Positions 8,216-18,200 of a stretch of DNA of 64,000 nucleotides are shown one piece after another. Source of the stretch: Paenibacillus phytorum (GTDB lineage: Bacteria > Bacillota > Bacilli > Paenibacillales > NBRC-103111). Numbering within the stretch: position 1 is the first letter of the stretch; the number at the start of each line of letters is the position of its first letter. A program made the translations under genes and the position numbers. The notes under the pieces are model-generated. The model was not told the DNA's origin. It searched no databases and saw only the letters and a program-made list of their open reading frames with translations. The DNA lies in the NCBI RefSeq assembly GCF_013141715.1, contig NZ_WHOA01000164.1, positions 58,296-122,295 on the forward strand, written 5' to 3'.

Positions 8216-8459
8216 CCATGAAACTGACGACATACAAAGCAAGCAATTTAGTGGCTAATTTCCAATTAGTAAACATCGCTTTTTTCCTCTCAAGATCTAT
8301 CGTTGTAATCACTCCTGTCTAAAAAAAATTGACATCCTCCTTATTTCAACTGATTGCACTTTCATTATATTCACAGTAGTATTATTATACAATTTGATTA
8401 CATTTAGATAATAATAAGATAATGTTATAGTAAATCGAAACTTGGATGGTGGGTAAAAG

Positions 8460-9350
8460 ATGAACGTAAACAAACTGCAGACCTTTATTACACTTTCGGA
8501 ATGCCTTAATTTTACTGAAGCAGCTGAACAGCTCTATTGCTCCCAACCGTCTGTAAGTATGCAAATCCAAAGTATGGAAGAAGAATTAGGGGTTCCCCTT
8601 TTTGATAGGATCGGAAAAAAGCTATATTTAACGAAGCAAGGTGAACATTTCAAACCATATGCCGAACAAATTATTAATTTACTTTACTCGGCTAAGGATC
8701 ATATTAGGCAGCTCGAGGATTTATCCTTTGGAACCTTATCCATAGGAGCAAGTAATTTCGTTGGCGTTTACCTACTCCCAAGAATGCTGCGAGAATATTC
8801 CATTAAATTCCCAAATATTAAAATAAATATGAATATTACATCTTCCAACCACCTAATTCACATGTTGGATTCCAATAAAGTTGATTTCTTGATTCTTTCT
8901 GATCGTGTACGGATTGATGAAACTCGTTATCAACGGACAACATTTTATCAGGATGAACTAGTTCTTATCGTTAATCCATCACACAAACTGGCACAGAAGC
9001 AGGATTGTTCGCTAGAGGATTTGGTTAACGAAACATTAATTTTAAAACCAGATAAATCTGCTACACGAATTTACTTAGAAGATCAATTTAAAGAGCACGG
9101 GTTCACCCCTCCCAAATATATGGAAATTAGTAATTTGGAAGGCATCAAACAAGGCGTCATCCATAACCTCGGAGTCTCTATCGTTTCTAACTTTGCTATT
9201 CAACAGGAAATTAATCATGGTTTGCTAGTTAAGGTCCCTATCCAAGGAATCAAATTCCTTAGAGGAATCAGTTATGTTTATCATCGCAATAAACATTTCT
9301 CACCTGCTGCCAAGCAGTTCATACCTTTATTGGATCAAACTGTTTTATAG
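8460..9350 (+). CDS. LysR-family transcriptional regulator
   Basis: 296 residues. The N-terminal winged helix-turn-helix is classical (LNFTEAAEQLYCSQPSVSMQ, then MEEELGVPLFDR). A periplasmic-binding-protein-like effector domain follows from about residue 90 (FGTLSIGASNFVGVYLLPRM). The start is ATG 8460 after GGTGGGTAAAAG. It is divergent from the DASS/apgM/glpX unit with the gap remnant between, so it probably senses a carboxylate or a glycolytic intermediate and activates that unit. It resembles the CbbR/CysL branch. Confidence 0.88.
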   Translation: MNVNKLQTFITLSECLNFTEAAEQLYCSQPSVSMQIQSMEEELGVPLFDRIGKKLYLTKQGEHFKPYAEQIINLLYSAKDHIRQLEDLSFGTLSIGASNFVGVYLLPRMLREYSIKFPNIKINMNITSSNHLIHMLDSNKVDFLILSDRVRIDETRYQRTTFYQDELVLIVNPSHKLAQKQDCSLEDLVNETLILKPDKSATRIYLEDQFKEHGFTPPKYMEISNLEGIKQGVIHNLGVSIVSNFAIQQEINHGLLVKVPIQGIKFLRGISYVYHRNKHFSPAAKQFIPLLDQTVL

Positions 9351-9483
9351 CCTAATAATTCCGCTAGTACATGCCTTTAGACATGGTATATGGAATTTCC
9401 TTACTGCATTTATAGGTATTTTGTTTTATAATTAAGGCTCAATATAGCGAAATATGTCGAATTCAGCACAAAGGTGGCGTCCA

Positions 9484-11097
9484 GTGCCTATGCTAAACGA
9501 AATAAAAGCAAACCAAAGAAATAAGATTAGCTTGGCCACACTTTTAGTAGGGCTGGTCTCCATATCCGTTCTTCTGACTTTAACCATTCTGCTCGTTGCT
9601 TCCTATCAATCGAAAAAAAAATCACTGATCGACACAACACTCACTTTGAATTTTTCAAGTGCTGGAAAAATGAGCCAGACTATAGACTCTTTGTTTAAAT
9701 CCATGCGTAGCAGCTTGTACTATTCTGCAGGCATCTTTTCAAATATAAACGCCATGAATGCAGATGAAGTATATTCTAATCTAGAGTTAATGCGTCATAG
9801 CAGCAACTACTTTAATTCCATTTCTGTGGTGGATGAAACGGGACTTGTTCGAAATGTGTCTCCAGAATCCGTCGGCACAGCCGGAAAATATATTACAACG
9901 GAAGCGGCTAAGGCAGCATTAGTATCGCAAAAGCCCTACCTCTCCAAACCTTACATTTCTGTAAATTCCAAGCGTCTCCTCGTATTTATGAGCGAACCCA
10001 TATTCGATAAGGAAGGTATATACCGGGGCTTTATCGGAGGAACTCTTTACCTTGAAGAATACAACATATTGAATATGATCTTCGGGAGCAACCCGACAGA
10101 TAAAGTAGGTTCATATTTTTACATAGTGGAATCCGACGGTCAGGTGCTGTTCCATCGCGACACAACTCGGTTAGGCGAGGATAACAGCGCCAATCAAGTC
10201 GTTCGAAAGCTTATTCAAGGTCAAAGCGGATATGAACAGATGGTCAATTTGAAGGGAGAGGTTTTACTAGCAGGATACGTAAAGGTTCCAGAAAATGGTT
10301 GGGGTGTAGTTGTGCAATCGCCAATAAGTGTCGTTTATGAACAATTGCGTCGTCATATAACAGCCATTCTGTTGTATGCGATACTTCCATTTTCGTTATT
10401 AATGCTAATCGTCATAGGGCTTGCGCGCAGATTGGCGAAACCTTTTGTATCCTTGGCCGACCTGGTGAGCAAAATCGGTAGAGAAAAAGTCGAACTCCCT
10501 GAAGGAAAACAGCATTGGAATAGAGAAGTCGATTTGTTATCAAAAGCAGTTAGATATGCATTAACAGCTATAAAAAAACAGACCGATCAATTGACGCATG
10601 ATGCAATGACAGATCCATTGACCGGGTTAACAAACCGAAGAACACTCGAAGCAATCATGCATAAATGGATTGAGGAGCAAACTTCGTTTTCTATTATTAT
10701 TATGGATATTGATAGATTCAAATCTATTAATGACACTTATGGTCATCAAGCTGGGGACGAAGTCTTGAAGCATTTCGCAAAAATTATCATTTCAGCTGTT
10801 CGACCAAGTGATGTGTGTTGTCGTTTCGGAGGTGAAGAATTCATTGCACTTATTCCTCAAGTTGCTGCTGAGGAGGCTTATCTTGTTGCCGAACGAATTC
10901 GCAATACACTAGAAAATAATGCAAATCCTGTTGGAAAGCCTATTACTGTCTCCCAGGGCATCGCACACTATTCTTTGCACTCAGATTCGGCTGAAGGGCT
11001 GATTCATATGGCCGACCAGGCCTTGTATAAAGCTAAGGAATCTGGAAGAAACCAGACAATTATTGCAAAGATCAGGAGTGAAGAGCATAGTCATTGA
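9484..11097 (+). CDS. membrane-bound diguanylate cyclase with Cache sensor
   Basis: About 537 residues; makes cyclic di-GMP from two GTP. A transmembrane helix near residue 20 (LVGLVSISVLLTLTILLVAS) is followed by an extracellular dCache-like domain, with a second helix near residue 300 (AILLYAILPFSLLMLIVIGL), a HAMP-like linker and a C-terminal GGDEF domain. The active site reads GGEEF (residues 449-453), preceded at five residues by RPSD, an intact RxxD inhibitory site, so product inhibition is expected. GTG 9484 is preferred because AAGGTGG ends six bases before it; ATG 9490 and ATG 9454 are alternatives. It is monocistronic. The ligand is unknown. Confidence 0.88.
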   Translation: MPMLNEIKANQRNKISLATLLVGLVSISVLLTLTILLVASYQSKKKSLIDTTLTLNFSSAGKMSQTIDSLFKSMRSSLYYSAGIFSNINAMNADEVYSNLELMRHSSNYFNSISVVDETGLVRNVSPESVGTAGKYITTEAAKAALVSQKPYLSKPYISVNSKRLLVFMSEPIFDKEGIYRGFIGGTLYLEEYNILNMIFGSNPTDKVGSYFYIVESDGQVLFHRDTTRLGEDNSANQVVRKLIQGQSGYEQMVNLKGEVLLAGYVKVPENGWGVVVQSPISVVYEQLRRHITAILLYAILPFSLLMLIVIGLARRLAKPFVSLADLVSKIGREKVELPEGKQHWNREVDLLSKAVRYALTAIKKQTDQLTHDAMTDPLTGLTNRRTLEAIMHKWIEEQTSFSIIIMDIDRFKSINDTYGHQAGDEVLKHFAKIIISAVRPSDVCCRFGGEEFIALIPQVAAEEAYLVAERIRNTLENNANPVGKPITVSQGIAHYSLHSDSAEGLIHMADQALYKAKESGRNQTIIAKIRSEEHSH

Positions 11098-11120
11098 ATC
11101 TCAGCAGTTCTGTTAAATGT

Positions 11121-11954
11121 TTATTTCAATGCTCTGACGATGCCCTTGATATGATAGATGGATTGTTGCGTATATCGATCATGAAGTGCGCCCGATTCGC
11201 TTTGTTGAGCCGTCATGTATGGATTAGATACCGGCGGCATAAATTCCATGGTAATGCATCCTTGGTATCCGAGCTCCTGCAAAGTTCTAAATACATCCTC
11301 AAAGTTGGTTTGGCCTAAGCCGGCCGCTTCTCTCGTGTTGTCAGCGATATGGACATGAGCCAAATAGGGAGCTATGTTCTGAAGCGCGGATCTGTGGCTT
11401 CTTTCCTCAATATTCATATGAAACAAATCTGCCATGATTCGTACGCTGCTTTGATCCACCTCTTTGGCTAGCTGTTTAGCCGCGCTTAACGTATTGACCA
11501 AATAAGTTTCAAATCGATTTAACGCTTCAATCGCCAGAACGATGTTTTTCGACTCCGCATAGGCTCCTGCTTCTTGAAGACTGGAGACTGCAAGCTTCCA
11601 TTCTTCCTGATAGGTCGAGTCCGGGCCACTTTTCCCGACTGGCGAAGGAACGACGATGACAACAGAAGCCCCCAATTGCACAGCCATGTCGATGCATGCC
11701 TTCACATATTGAACGGCATGGCTCCGTATTTCCGCATTAGGACTAGAGAGATCGCGATCCAATGTATAGATTCCACATATGGAAGTGCATGCCAGACCGT
11801 ACTTGCTTAACAGCGATTGAACAGCCCCTAGGTCCATCTTATCAGGTTCACCGGCAAGCTCCACACCGTCATAACCGTACTTTTTCAATCGAACGAGACT
11901 AGTTTCCAAATCTTCATTTCCGTAGATCCATTGGGTTACGCTGTATGAATACAT
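11121..11954 (-). CDS. sugar phosphate isomerase/epimerase (xylose isomerase-like TIM barrel)
   Basis: A 277-residue soluble TIM-barrel protein of the AP_endonuc_2 / ketose 3-epimerase superfamily. Candidate metal ligands are the Glu in LAIEALNRFE, the Asp and His in IMADLFHMNIEE, the His in LAHVHIADN and the Glu in ITMEFMPP. The frame runs further upstream, but AAGGAGGAGGAAG directly before ATG 11954 fixes the start; the extra upstream frame is the tail of the epimerase pseudogene read out of frame. Relatives epimerise D-tagatose/D-psicose or isomerise hydroxypyruvate; the substrate here is unknown. It directly follows the epimerase remnant on the same strand. Confidence 0.8.
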   Translation of the reverse strand: MYSYSVTQWIYGNEDLETSLVRLKKYGYDGVELAGEPDKMDLGAVQSLLSKYGLACTSICGIYTLDRDLSSPNAEIRSHAVQYVKACIDMAVQLGASVVIVVPSPVGKSGPDSTYQEEWKLAVSSLQEAGAYAESKNIVLAIEALNRFETYLVNTLSAAKQLAKEVDQSSVRIMADLFHMNIEERSHRSALQNIAPYLAHVHIADNTREAAGLGQTNFEDVFRTLQELGYQGCITMEFMPPVSNPYMTAQQSESGALHDRYTQQSIYHIKGIVRALK

Positions 11955-11988
11955 GTACGCTTCCTCCTCCTTAATCCTCCTGCTTCCA

Positions 11989-12562
11989 TTAACCCAGAAG
12001 GAAGCCATCCCCGAGCGGGTCAGACGGGTCAACAATAAACTGGTGTGTCCCGGTAATGAAAGCTCGCCCTTGGATAAGAGGGACGATAGCTTCATATTCA
12101 GCCACTTTCACAGTTTCCATGACGCGTCCCGTAAATTGACTGTCTACAATACTTTCATGCACAAAGTTTTGACCGATCTAACTCGCCACGGGCATGCAAT
12201 ACCGCCATACGCGCGCAAGTTCCCGTTCCGCAAGGCGAACGGTCAATTTGCGCATCGGCGAATATCGTCACATTTCGCAAATGCGAGCCTTCCTTACGCG
12301 GAGAATCCGAAAAGATCACGCCATAAATGCCCTGCAGCTGCGGCTCTAAAGGATGGCTAACTGTCATATGGCTCTCGATGTAGGCTTTAATCGCAGAGCC
12401 CCACTCTTGGAGTTCAGTCAACTCAGCAATGTCAACCGAGATGCCAAGCTCCTCTGCTTGGACAATCGCATAGAAGGCGCCGATAAAAGCGATGTCTACC
12501 GTGAAAGACTTTCCTAGAACCTCTACTTGTACGTCTTGTGCGAAAACGAAGGAAGGAACGTT
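11989..12562 (-). pseudogene. proline racemase / 4-hydroxyproline epimerase remnant, frameshifted
   Basis: Two minus-strand frames together give the C-terminal two thirds of a proline racemase-family enzyme. Frame one runs from NVPSFVFAQDVQVEV (near 12562) through DRSPCGTGTCARMAVLHARG, which contains the second catalytic Cys, and stops after ELDRSKLCA. A one-base shift continues it as QNFVHESIVDSQFTGRV, then EYEAIVPLIQGRAFITG and THQFIVDPSDPLGDGFLLG, ending at the stop codon at 11989-11991. The first ~125 residues, including the first catalytic Cys, are missing. Both defects make it non-functional. In hydroxyproline degraders this enzyme converts L- to D-hydroxyproline, which fits the adjoining D-hydroxyproline dehydrogenase pieces. 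Confidence 0.85.
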
Positions 12563-12645
12563 CAGAAACGAAACCGATTTATTTAAAATTATACGCTTCA
12601 CGTGAGTATGTGTAAAATTTTTTAGACACTTGTGGCTGGGTGATT

Positions 12646-12661
12646 TGGCATGAAAATTGCT
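12646..12661 (+). promoter_or_regulatory. sigma-54 (-24/-12) promoter
   Basis: TGGCATGAAAATTGCT matches the sigma-54 consensus TGGCAC-N5-TTGCW with conserved GG and GC exactly ten bases apart. The expected start point is near 12673, and the ATG at 12704 follows with GGAAAGGG as ribosome binding site. In the ancestral locus this promoter presumably drove the D-hydroxyproline dehydrogenase gene; it now reads into the chimeric activator gene. Confidence 0.8.
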
Positions 12662-12703
12662 TATTAATGTGTGAGTAATGAATTTGAATTTTGGAAAGGG
12701 AAT

Positions 12704-14443
12704 ATGTCTATGGGTGTAAATCATGCGGAAGTTATCATTATTGGAGGTGGAATCGTCGGTTCAGCCATTGCTTATTTTTTGAGTAAACAAGGGTTGGACG
12801 TAACCGTGCTAGAGAAAGGGGAATTGGCGAGCGGCACGTCATCTCGTTGCGATGGTAAGCTCCCGTCTAACGGGCTTAGCTTGATGAATATGCCTTGGCA
12901 AACCGCCGTATCCGTCTCCCAAAAGACGCCGATGGACGCTGTCATCCCGCTTTTTCACAAAACCGATTACATCCTTGTGAAAAATACTGCCGACCAGCCG
13001 ATCGGTTATGTGACCGCTGCTGATATGCTTACTGCCATTCATCAAGCACACCAAATCTTGGAAGCTTATTTCGAGTCGATGATCGACACGATGGATGCCT
13101 CCATTTCCATGATTGATGATCAAGAACGGACAGTCGTGTGGACCAAAGGAGCCGAGCGAATCTTTTCTATAAAAGCCGAAGACATCCTTAACAAGCCAAT
13201 GTCCGATTTCTTCCCTGCTGATATGCTGCAAATCTTACAAACCCATCAAACCGGTGATTCTGTGTTTCGTAAGCTGCACCAGCCGCGACCCGATTTATAT
13301 GTCCTGATTAACTCGAACCCTATTCGGCTTAAAGGGCAAATCATCGGTTCCGTCGTTGCAGAAACGGACATCACCAGTGAGGTCAGGTTGAATCAGGAGC
13401 TATTCAACGCCACTTCCAAGGTCCATCAACTACAGCAGCAAATGGCCCAGCTTCAACCATCGACTGATCCATTCAGCCCAATCAAAGGGACGAGCAGCGC
13501 CATTAGGCGGACGATAGACATGGGTAAAAAAGTTGGTACGACCAAAGCAACGGTACTCATTCTCGGTGAAACCGGTGTCGGCAAGGAGCTTTTCGCCAAA
13601 GCCATCCATGACGTGCGAGAAAAATCGGACGCTCCTTTTATCGCGATTAACTGCGGTGCCATTTCTCCTTCTTTATTCGAAAGTGAATTGTTCGGATATG
13701 AAAAAGGCGCCTTTTCTGGAGCTGACAACAATGGCAAAAAGGGGAAAATACAACTTGCGACGGGCGGTACCCTATTCTTGGATGAAATTGGTGAAATGCC
13801 GCTCGATATGCAGGTCAAGCTACTGCGTGTGCTGCAGGAGAGAACCTATTTCGCCGTAGGCGGAACCAAGCAGTTGAAAGCCGATTTTCGGGTCATTGCC
13901 GCTACCAATCGTGATTTGAATGCCCAAGTCAAACAGGGGTTGTTCCGTGAAGACCTTTACTACCGCTTGAATGTGGTTACGATTGATATCCCCCCGCTTC
14001 GTGAGAGAAAAGAGGATGTAATCGAACTGACGCATTGTTTCTTGAACGAATTTTCAATTAGCTATAACAGGTTCATTCAACATATCCCGCAGGATGTCTT
14101 ATTGGATCTGCTTCATTACAGTTGGCCCGGCAATATACGAGAGCTACGGAACACGATTGAACGTTTGGTCGTTTTTGCTGCAGACGGATCGGTGAAAAGA
14201 GATGATCTGCCGATGTCGATCTATGCCAGTAAAACCAGTAAACATAAGGATGACTCTCCTCTCCAAGAGGAAATTCCGAATGTGATCCAAACCTTGCAGG
14301 AGGAGTTGGAGGTTCACGAGAAACAGATCATTATCAAAGCTTTGGAACTGGAGAAAGGTAACAAACTGGCGGCTGCCAAACGGCTTGGCCTGTCCCACGC
14401 AACGCTGTATAACAAGATGAACAAGCTGGGTTTTGCCGAATAA
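12704..14443 (+). CDS. chimeric gene: FAD-oxidoreductase N-terminus fused to sigma-54-dependent activator
   Basis: 579 residues. Residues 8-51 are the dinucleotide-binding start of a D-amino-acid (hydroxyproline) dehydrogenase: EVIIIGGGIVGSAIAYFLSK, then EKGELASGTSSRCDG. The protein then switches to a PrdR-like enhancer-binding protein: CBS-like segment (PMDAVIPLFHKTDYILV, ~77-110), PAS domain (~120-230), AAA+ domain with Walker A GETGVGKE (288-295), a GAFSGA loop (335-340; usually GAFTGA), Walker B FLDEIGE, and a Fis-type helix-turn-helix at the C-terminus. The reading frame is open throughout. GTG 12671 is possible, but GGAAAGGG favours ATG 12704. An in-frame deletion best explains it. The activator may retain function but is now under a sigma-54 promoter, i.e. 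possibly its own target. Confidence 0.85.
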   Translation: MSMGVNHAEVIIIGGGIVGSAIAYFLSKQGLDVTVLEKGELASGTSSRCDGKLPSNGLSLMNMPWQTAVSVSQKTPMDAVIPLFHKTDYILVKNTADQPIGYVTAADMLTAIHQAHQILEAYFESMIDTMDASISMIDDQERTVVWTKGAERIFSIKAEDILNKPMSDFFPADMLQILQTHQTGDSVFRKLHQPRPDLYVLINSNPIRLKGQIIGSVVAETDITSEVRLNQELFNATSKVHQLQQQMAQLQPSTDPFSPIKGTSSAIRRTIDMGKKVGTTKATVLILGETGVGKELFAKAIHDVREKSDAPFIAINCGAISPSLFESELFGYEKGAFSGADNNGKKGKIQLATGGTLFLDEIGEMPLDMQVKLLRVLQERTYFAVGGTKQLKADFRVIAATNRDLNAQVKQGLFREDLYYRLNVVTIDIPPLRERKEDVIELTHCFLNEFSISYNRFIQHIPQDVLLDLLHYSWPGNIRELRNTIERLVVFAADGSVKRDDLPMSIYASKTSKHKDDSPLQEEIPNVIQTLQEELEVHEKQIIIKALELEKGNKLAAAKRLGLSHATLYNKMNKLGFAE

Positions 14444-14460
14444 ATTGATCTAATTGATAA

Positions 14461-14504
14461 AGATGGCTCCTGTATTCGGTATTCGCAGGGAGTCATCTTT
14501 TTTT
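14461..14504 (+). terminator. Rho-independent terminator of the chimeric activator gene
   Basis: AGATGGCTCCTG at 14461-14472 pairs with CAGGGAGTCATCT at 14486-14498 (two mismatched or wobble positions), followed by a run of T on the plus strand. It begins 17 bases after the stop codon. Confidence 0.8.
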
Positions 14505-14696
14505 ATCGTCCATTGATGACGAGTACTAATTCGAAATAATGAGGTCAAAGCGCTCAGAGTAAGCTTTAACCACTGTTAGCTATGCAGGATGATAAAAACT
14601 GTGTATTCATTGTGCCGCTTCAAACCTGGTAGGCATAACTCTTAATTCGATTTTATTGTCGGTTCAGCAGCTTCGATGGGCTATCGTGATTGCCAA

Positions 14697-14881
14697 TGTT
14701 GTAGTTTCTACAACAATTCACATGCCAAACAGCTGTTTTGCAAGCTAAAGTTGTAGGTTGTGCAACATTTCTAGCCCATTTGTCGTGAAATGGCCTGTAT
14801 CGGGCTAAATTGTTGTACATTATGCAACATCGAAGAGATAGAGGTGGGATCTAAGGCAGAATTGTTGCACTTTCTGCAACA
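14697..14881. repeat. four-copy palindrome array (TGTTGYA...TGCAACA)
   Basis: Within the 850-base gap 14444-15295, four short inverted repeats recur every 52-62 bases: 14697-14715 (perfect TGTTGTAG-TTT-CTACAACA), 14750-14766, 14811-14829 and 14863-14881. A fifth copy with matching flanks lies at 22618-22636. No gene is apparent in the gap; the remainder holds the terminator and the two operators listed separately. Confidence 0.7.
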
Positions 14882-15084
14882 TCATTCGACTGAGAATGTG
14901 GATTATTCATTCACTCATTTACTCAGACCTCATTTCCCACACCCCCAACTATTTCACATATCCCCCTTCTTACTCATTGATGGTTACAAAAAAGACCAGA
15001 GAGAGCTCACTTTACTCCAAGTATCCATATTTCAGGCAAATGTTCGACCATGGGCTTTGGCTTTTTTTGTTTACGCTTTGGCGC

Positions 15085-15102
15085 AATAGAAACGTTTCGA
15101 TT
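15085..15102. promoter_or_regulatory. LacI-type operator, distal
   Basis: AATAGAAACGTTTCGATT differs from the perfect palindrome at 15236-15253 by one base. The central CG and even spacing are typical of LacI/GalR operators. It lies 151 bp upstream of the second site, a distance that permits looping by a tetramer. Confidence 0.65.
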
Positions 15103-15235
15103 CAAATTGTGAATTTGATGAAACCGCGTTTAAAAACAGTATTTTTATGAATGAGGGTGATTATATAAATAATTTTACCGTTAATTAATTGTTTATTGAC
15201 TCCAAAACTAATGCTATTTATAATGATTTCATAGC

Positions 15236-15253
15236 AATCGAAACGTTTCGATT
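15236..15253. promoter_or_regulatory. LacI-type operator, proximal
   Basis: AATCGAAACGTTTCGATT is a perfect 18-bp palindrome with a central CG, 42 bases upstream of the GH94 gene start. The LacI regulator encoded downstream at 18723 is the likely ligand; this is inference from position. Confidence 0.75.
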
Positions 15254-15295
15254 CAACACCAAATACATTATCCGAACAAGAAAGAGAGTGAGAAC

Positions 15296-18200
15296 ATGAC
15301 AAGACCTAATGACACAGACATCTGTATCCGATCTGGAGAGTTGGCGTTCACTTTTATGAACAGCGGGGATATTAGAAAGATCACATACAATCAGACGATG
15401 ATCAATCAGCTGATAGCTAACCCAATTGACGGTTCGATGAACAATATTTATCTGCGTATCCACCGTGAATCATCGCTATCCTTTGTGCCGCTGCTCGGCA
15501 TCCGTTCTTCAAGCCGGATCAGTCGCAGTGACTGCCAGATTTCTTGGAAGGGTCATGCCGAGGAGCTCGAATATGAGGTCATATTTACACTCACTCCTCA
15601 ATTGATCTGGTTCTGGGACGTGCGGGTCCATGGTCATGGAGCGGACATCGATCTTGTCTATGGGCAAGATGTGGGCATTGCGGATCAAGGTGCTGTCAGA
15701 TCAAATGAAGCCTATCTGTCTCAATACATAGATCATTCTGTCTTTAATGACCCTGTCAAAGGCTGGGTTGTCTGTTCTCGTCAAAATATGCCGCAGCAGG
15801 GACAATTCCCGTATTTACAGCAGGGCTCATTAACAAATGCAGCGGAATACGCAACGGACGGCTTCCAATTCTTCGGTTTATCCTATAAGGCAACGAACAA
15901 ACCCGAGGCGTTGACTAAGGTCAAGCTCGCCAGCGAGATCTATCAATATGAATTTGCCTATACAGCTATGCAATCGCAGCGCGTGATCGTCGATGGCATG
16001 GCGCGATTTGTTTTTTACGGACTGTTCAAGCCCCACCATCCGGATGCAATTGTAAGCCTGGCATACGAACAGGAAGTACAGGAAGCATGGGCATATGCGG
16101 AGGCACTAGATACAAAGTGGGATGAAGATCTGGATTCGGTCAGCCTACAGCCCAGAATCGGCGATCCTCTTCAGGTCGAATCTATGACAATCGAAGAGAT
16201 CGTGCGCGACTTTCCTAGCCGCCATCAAGAGGAATGGGATAACGGGGTTCTGTTGTCTTTCTTCACCGAGGGGCACGAGCATGTTGTATTAAAGGAGAAA
16301 GAGCTGCTTGTGGAGCGTCCGCATGGACATATCCTCATGACGGGGGATAACGCTCGCATGAACGAACAAGTGCTTACTACCACATCCTATATGTACGGCA
16401 TATTTAACTCGCAGCTCGTGGTAGGGAACACGTCCACCAACAAGATGATGACCAATGCCCGCAATGCGCTGAATGTGCTGAAGACTTCAGGTCAAAGGAT
16501 ATTTATTGAAATGCACGGTGAATTCCGGATGCTCACGATGCCATCGATGTACGAGATTGGCTTTAACTACGCGCGGTGGACCTATAAGATGGCTGAAGAC
16601 ACGATTGTAGTCACGAACCTCACTGTAATGGACACGCCGGAGGTTCATTTGACCGTACAATCCGTAAGCGGAAAGCCCTACCGATATCTGATTACGAATC
16701 AGGTGTCAATGAATAACAATGAATACGGAGTGCCTTTCCTCATGGAACGTGAAGGCGATGTTCTGGTATTCCGTTCGTGTGAAGGTTCGGATAACGCAGG
16801 AACCCTTCCAGACCTGTGTTACCGTATGAAGCTTACGGGAGCGGATGTGACCGTGACCGACGAGACAGCCCTAGCCGATCATGCTAATCCGGGATCATCT
16901 TCGCTCGTTGTGCTCGAATTAAGCGCTTGTTCGGAATGGAGTTTGACAGTTCAAGGACTTATTCATGGCGGCGAGCTGCCGTTCGAGAGGCCGAATACAG
17001 CTGCAGAAATAAAACGATACCGCGACTACTTTAGAAAAGTAATGAATGGCTTCCAATTATCGCACAGTGGGGAAGCGACGGAATCGCTAAATAAGGTTAA
17101 TGCTCTTGCATGGTGGTACACCCATAATATGCTGGTCCATTATTCCGTACCACACGGGCTGGAGCAATACGGCGGAGCGGCTTGGGGTACGCGAGATGTA
17201 TGCCAAGGACCTACGGAATACTTCATGGCAACGCAGAAATATGATCAAGTGCGCGAAATAATAAAGACCGTATATGCCCACCAATATGAGGATGACGGGA
17301 ACTGGCCGCAATGGTTTATGTTCGATCATTATTACCGCATCCAACAAGAAGAAAGCCATGGCGACATCATTGTATGGCCGCTTAAGGTCATCGCCGATTA
17401 TATCTCGGCTACGCACGATTACAGCGTTCTTCAGGAGCGAATTCCTTATACGGAGCGGGAAGGCTTCGAGTTCACCGAAGAATGCCCTACCCTGCTTGAG
17501 CATGTGCAGAAGCAGTTGACGTACATGAAGAATCATTTTCTTCACGATACTCACTTGTCCGCTTATGGCGACGGGGACTGGGACGATACGCTCCAGCCAG
17601 CTAATGCGCAGCTCAAGCAATATATGATCAGCAGCTGGACGGTCGCCTTGACCTATCAAGTGCTGAATCAATTATCCGCCGCTTTAACAGATGAACACCA
17701 AGAGCTGTCAGCGGAGCTCAATAAGCTGGCATCAGGCATTCAAGCCGACTTCAATCGATATATACTGCAGAAGGATGTCATTCCCGGCTTCGTCTACATG
17801 GAAAAACCGGGGGAAGCGGAGCTTATGCTTCATCCGACCGATACGAAGACGGGTATTCAATATCGCCTGCTTCCGATGACGCGCAGCATGATCGCCGAGT
17901 TGCTGACTGAAGAGCAGGCTGAATCGCATTACCGGCTTATCAAGCAGGAGCTGTACTGCCCTGATGGCGTCCGCTTGATGAACCGCCCGGCACGATATGC
18001 TGGCGGCGTAAGCACGCACTTTAAACGTGCGGAACAAGCGGCGAACTTTGGCCGTGAAATCGGGCTGCAGTATGTGCACGCTCATATCCGCTTCGTCGAG
18101 GCGATGGCGAAGCTCGGCAAGGTGGACGAGGCTTGGCAGGGTCTTGCCATGATTAACCCGATCGGCATACGGGAAGTGGTTCCGAACGCCGAATTGCGAC

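Noticed and set aside
8130..8312. Minus-strand frame of 60 codons as a small membrane protein gene
   Set aside because: Its second half overlaps the clear GAPDH C-terminus in another frame, so the frame is a junction artefact; only its first ~20 residues might be a real remnant.
12563..12724. N-terminal 55 codons ahead of the epimerase similarity as a genuine protein start
   Set aside because: The stretch is rich in Phe, His, Lys and Ser without family similarity and covers the sigma-54 promoter on the other strand; it is open by chance.
14697..14881. Four repeats at 52-62 base spacing as a CRISPR-like array
   Set aside because: Units are short imperfect palindromes of 17-19 bases with irregular spacing, and a fifth copy occurs alone elsewhere.
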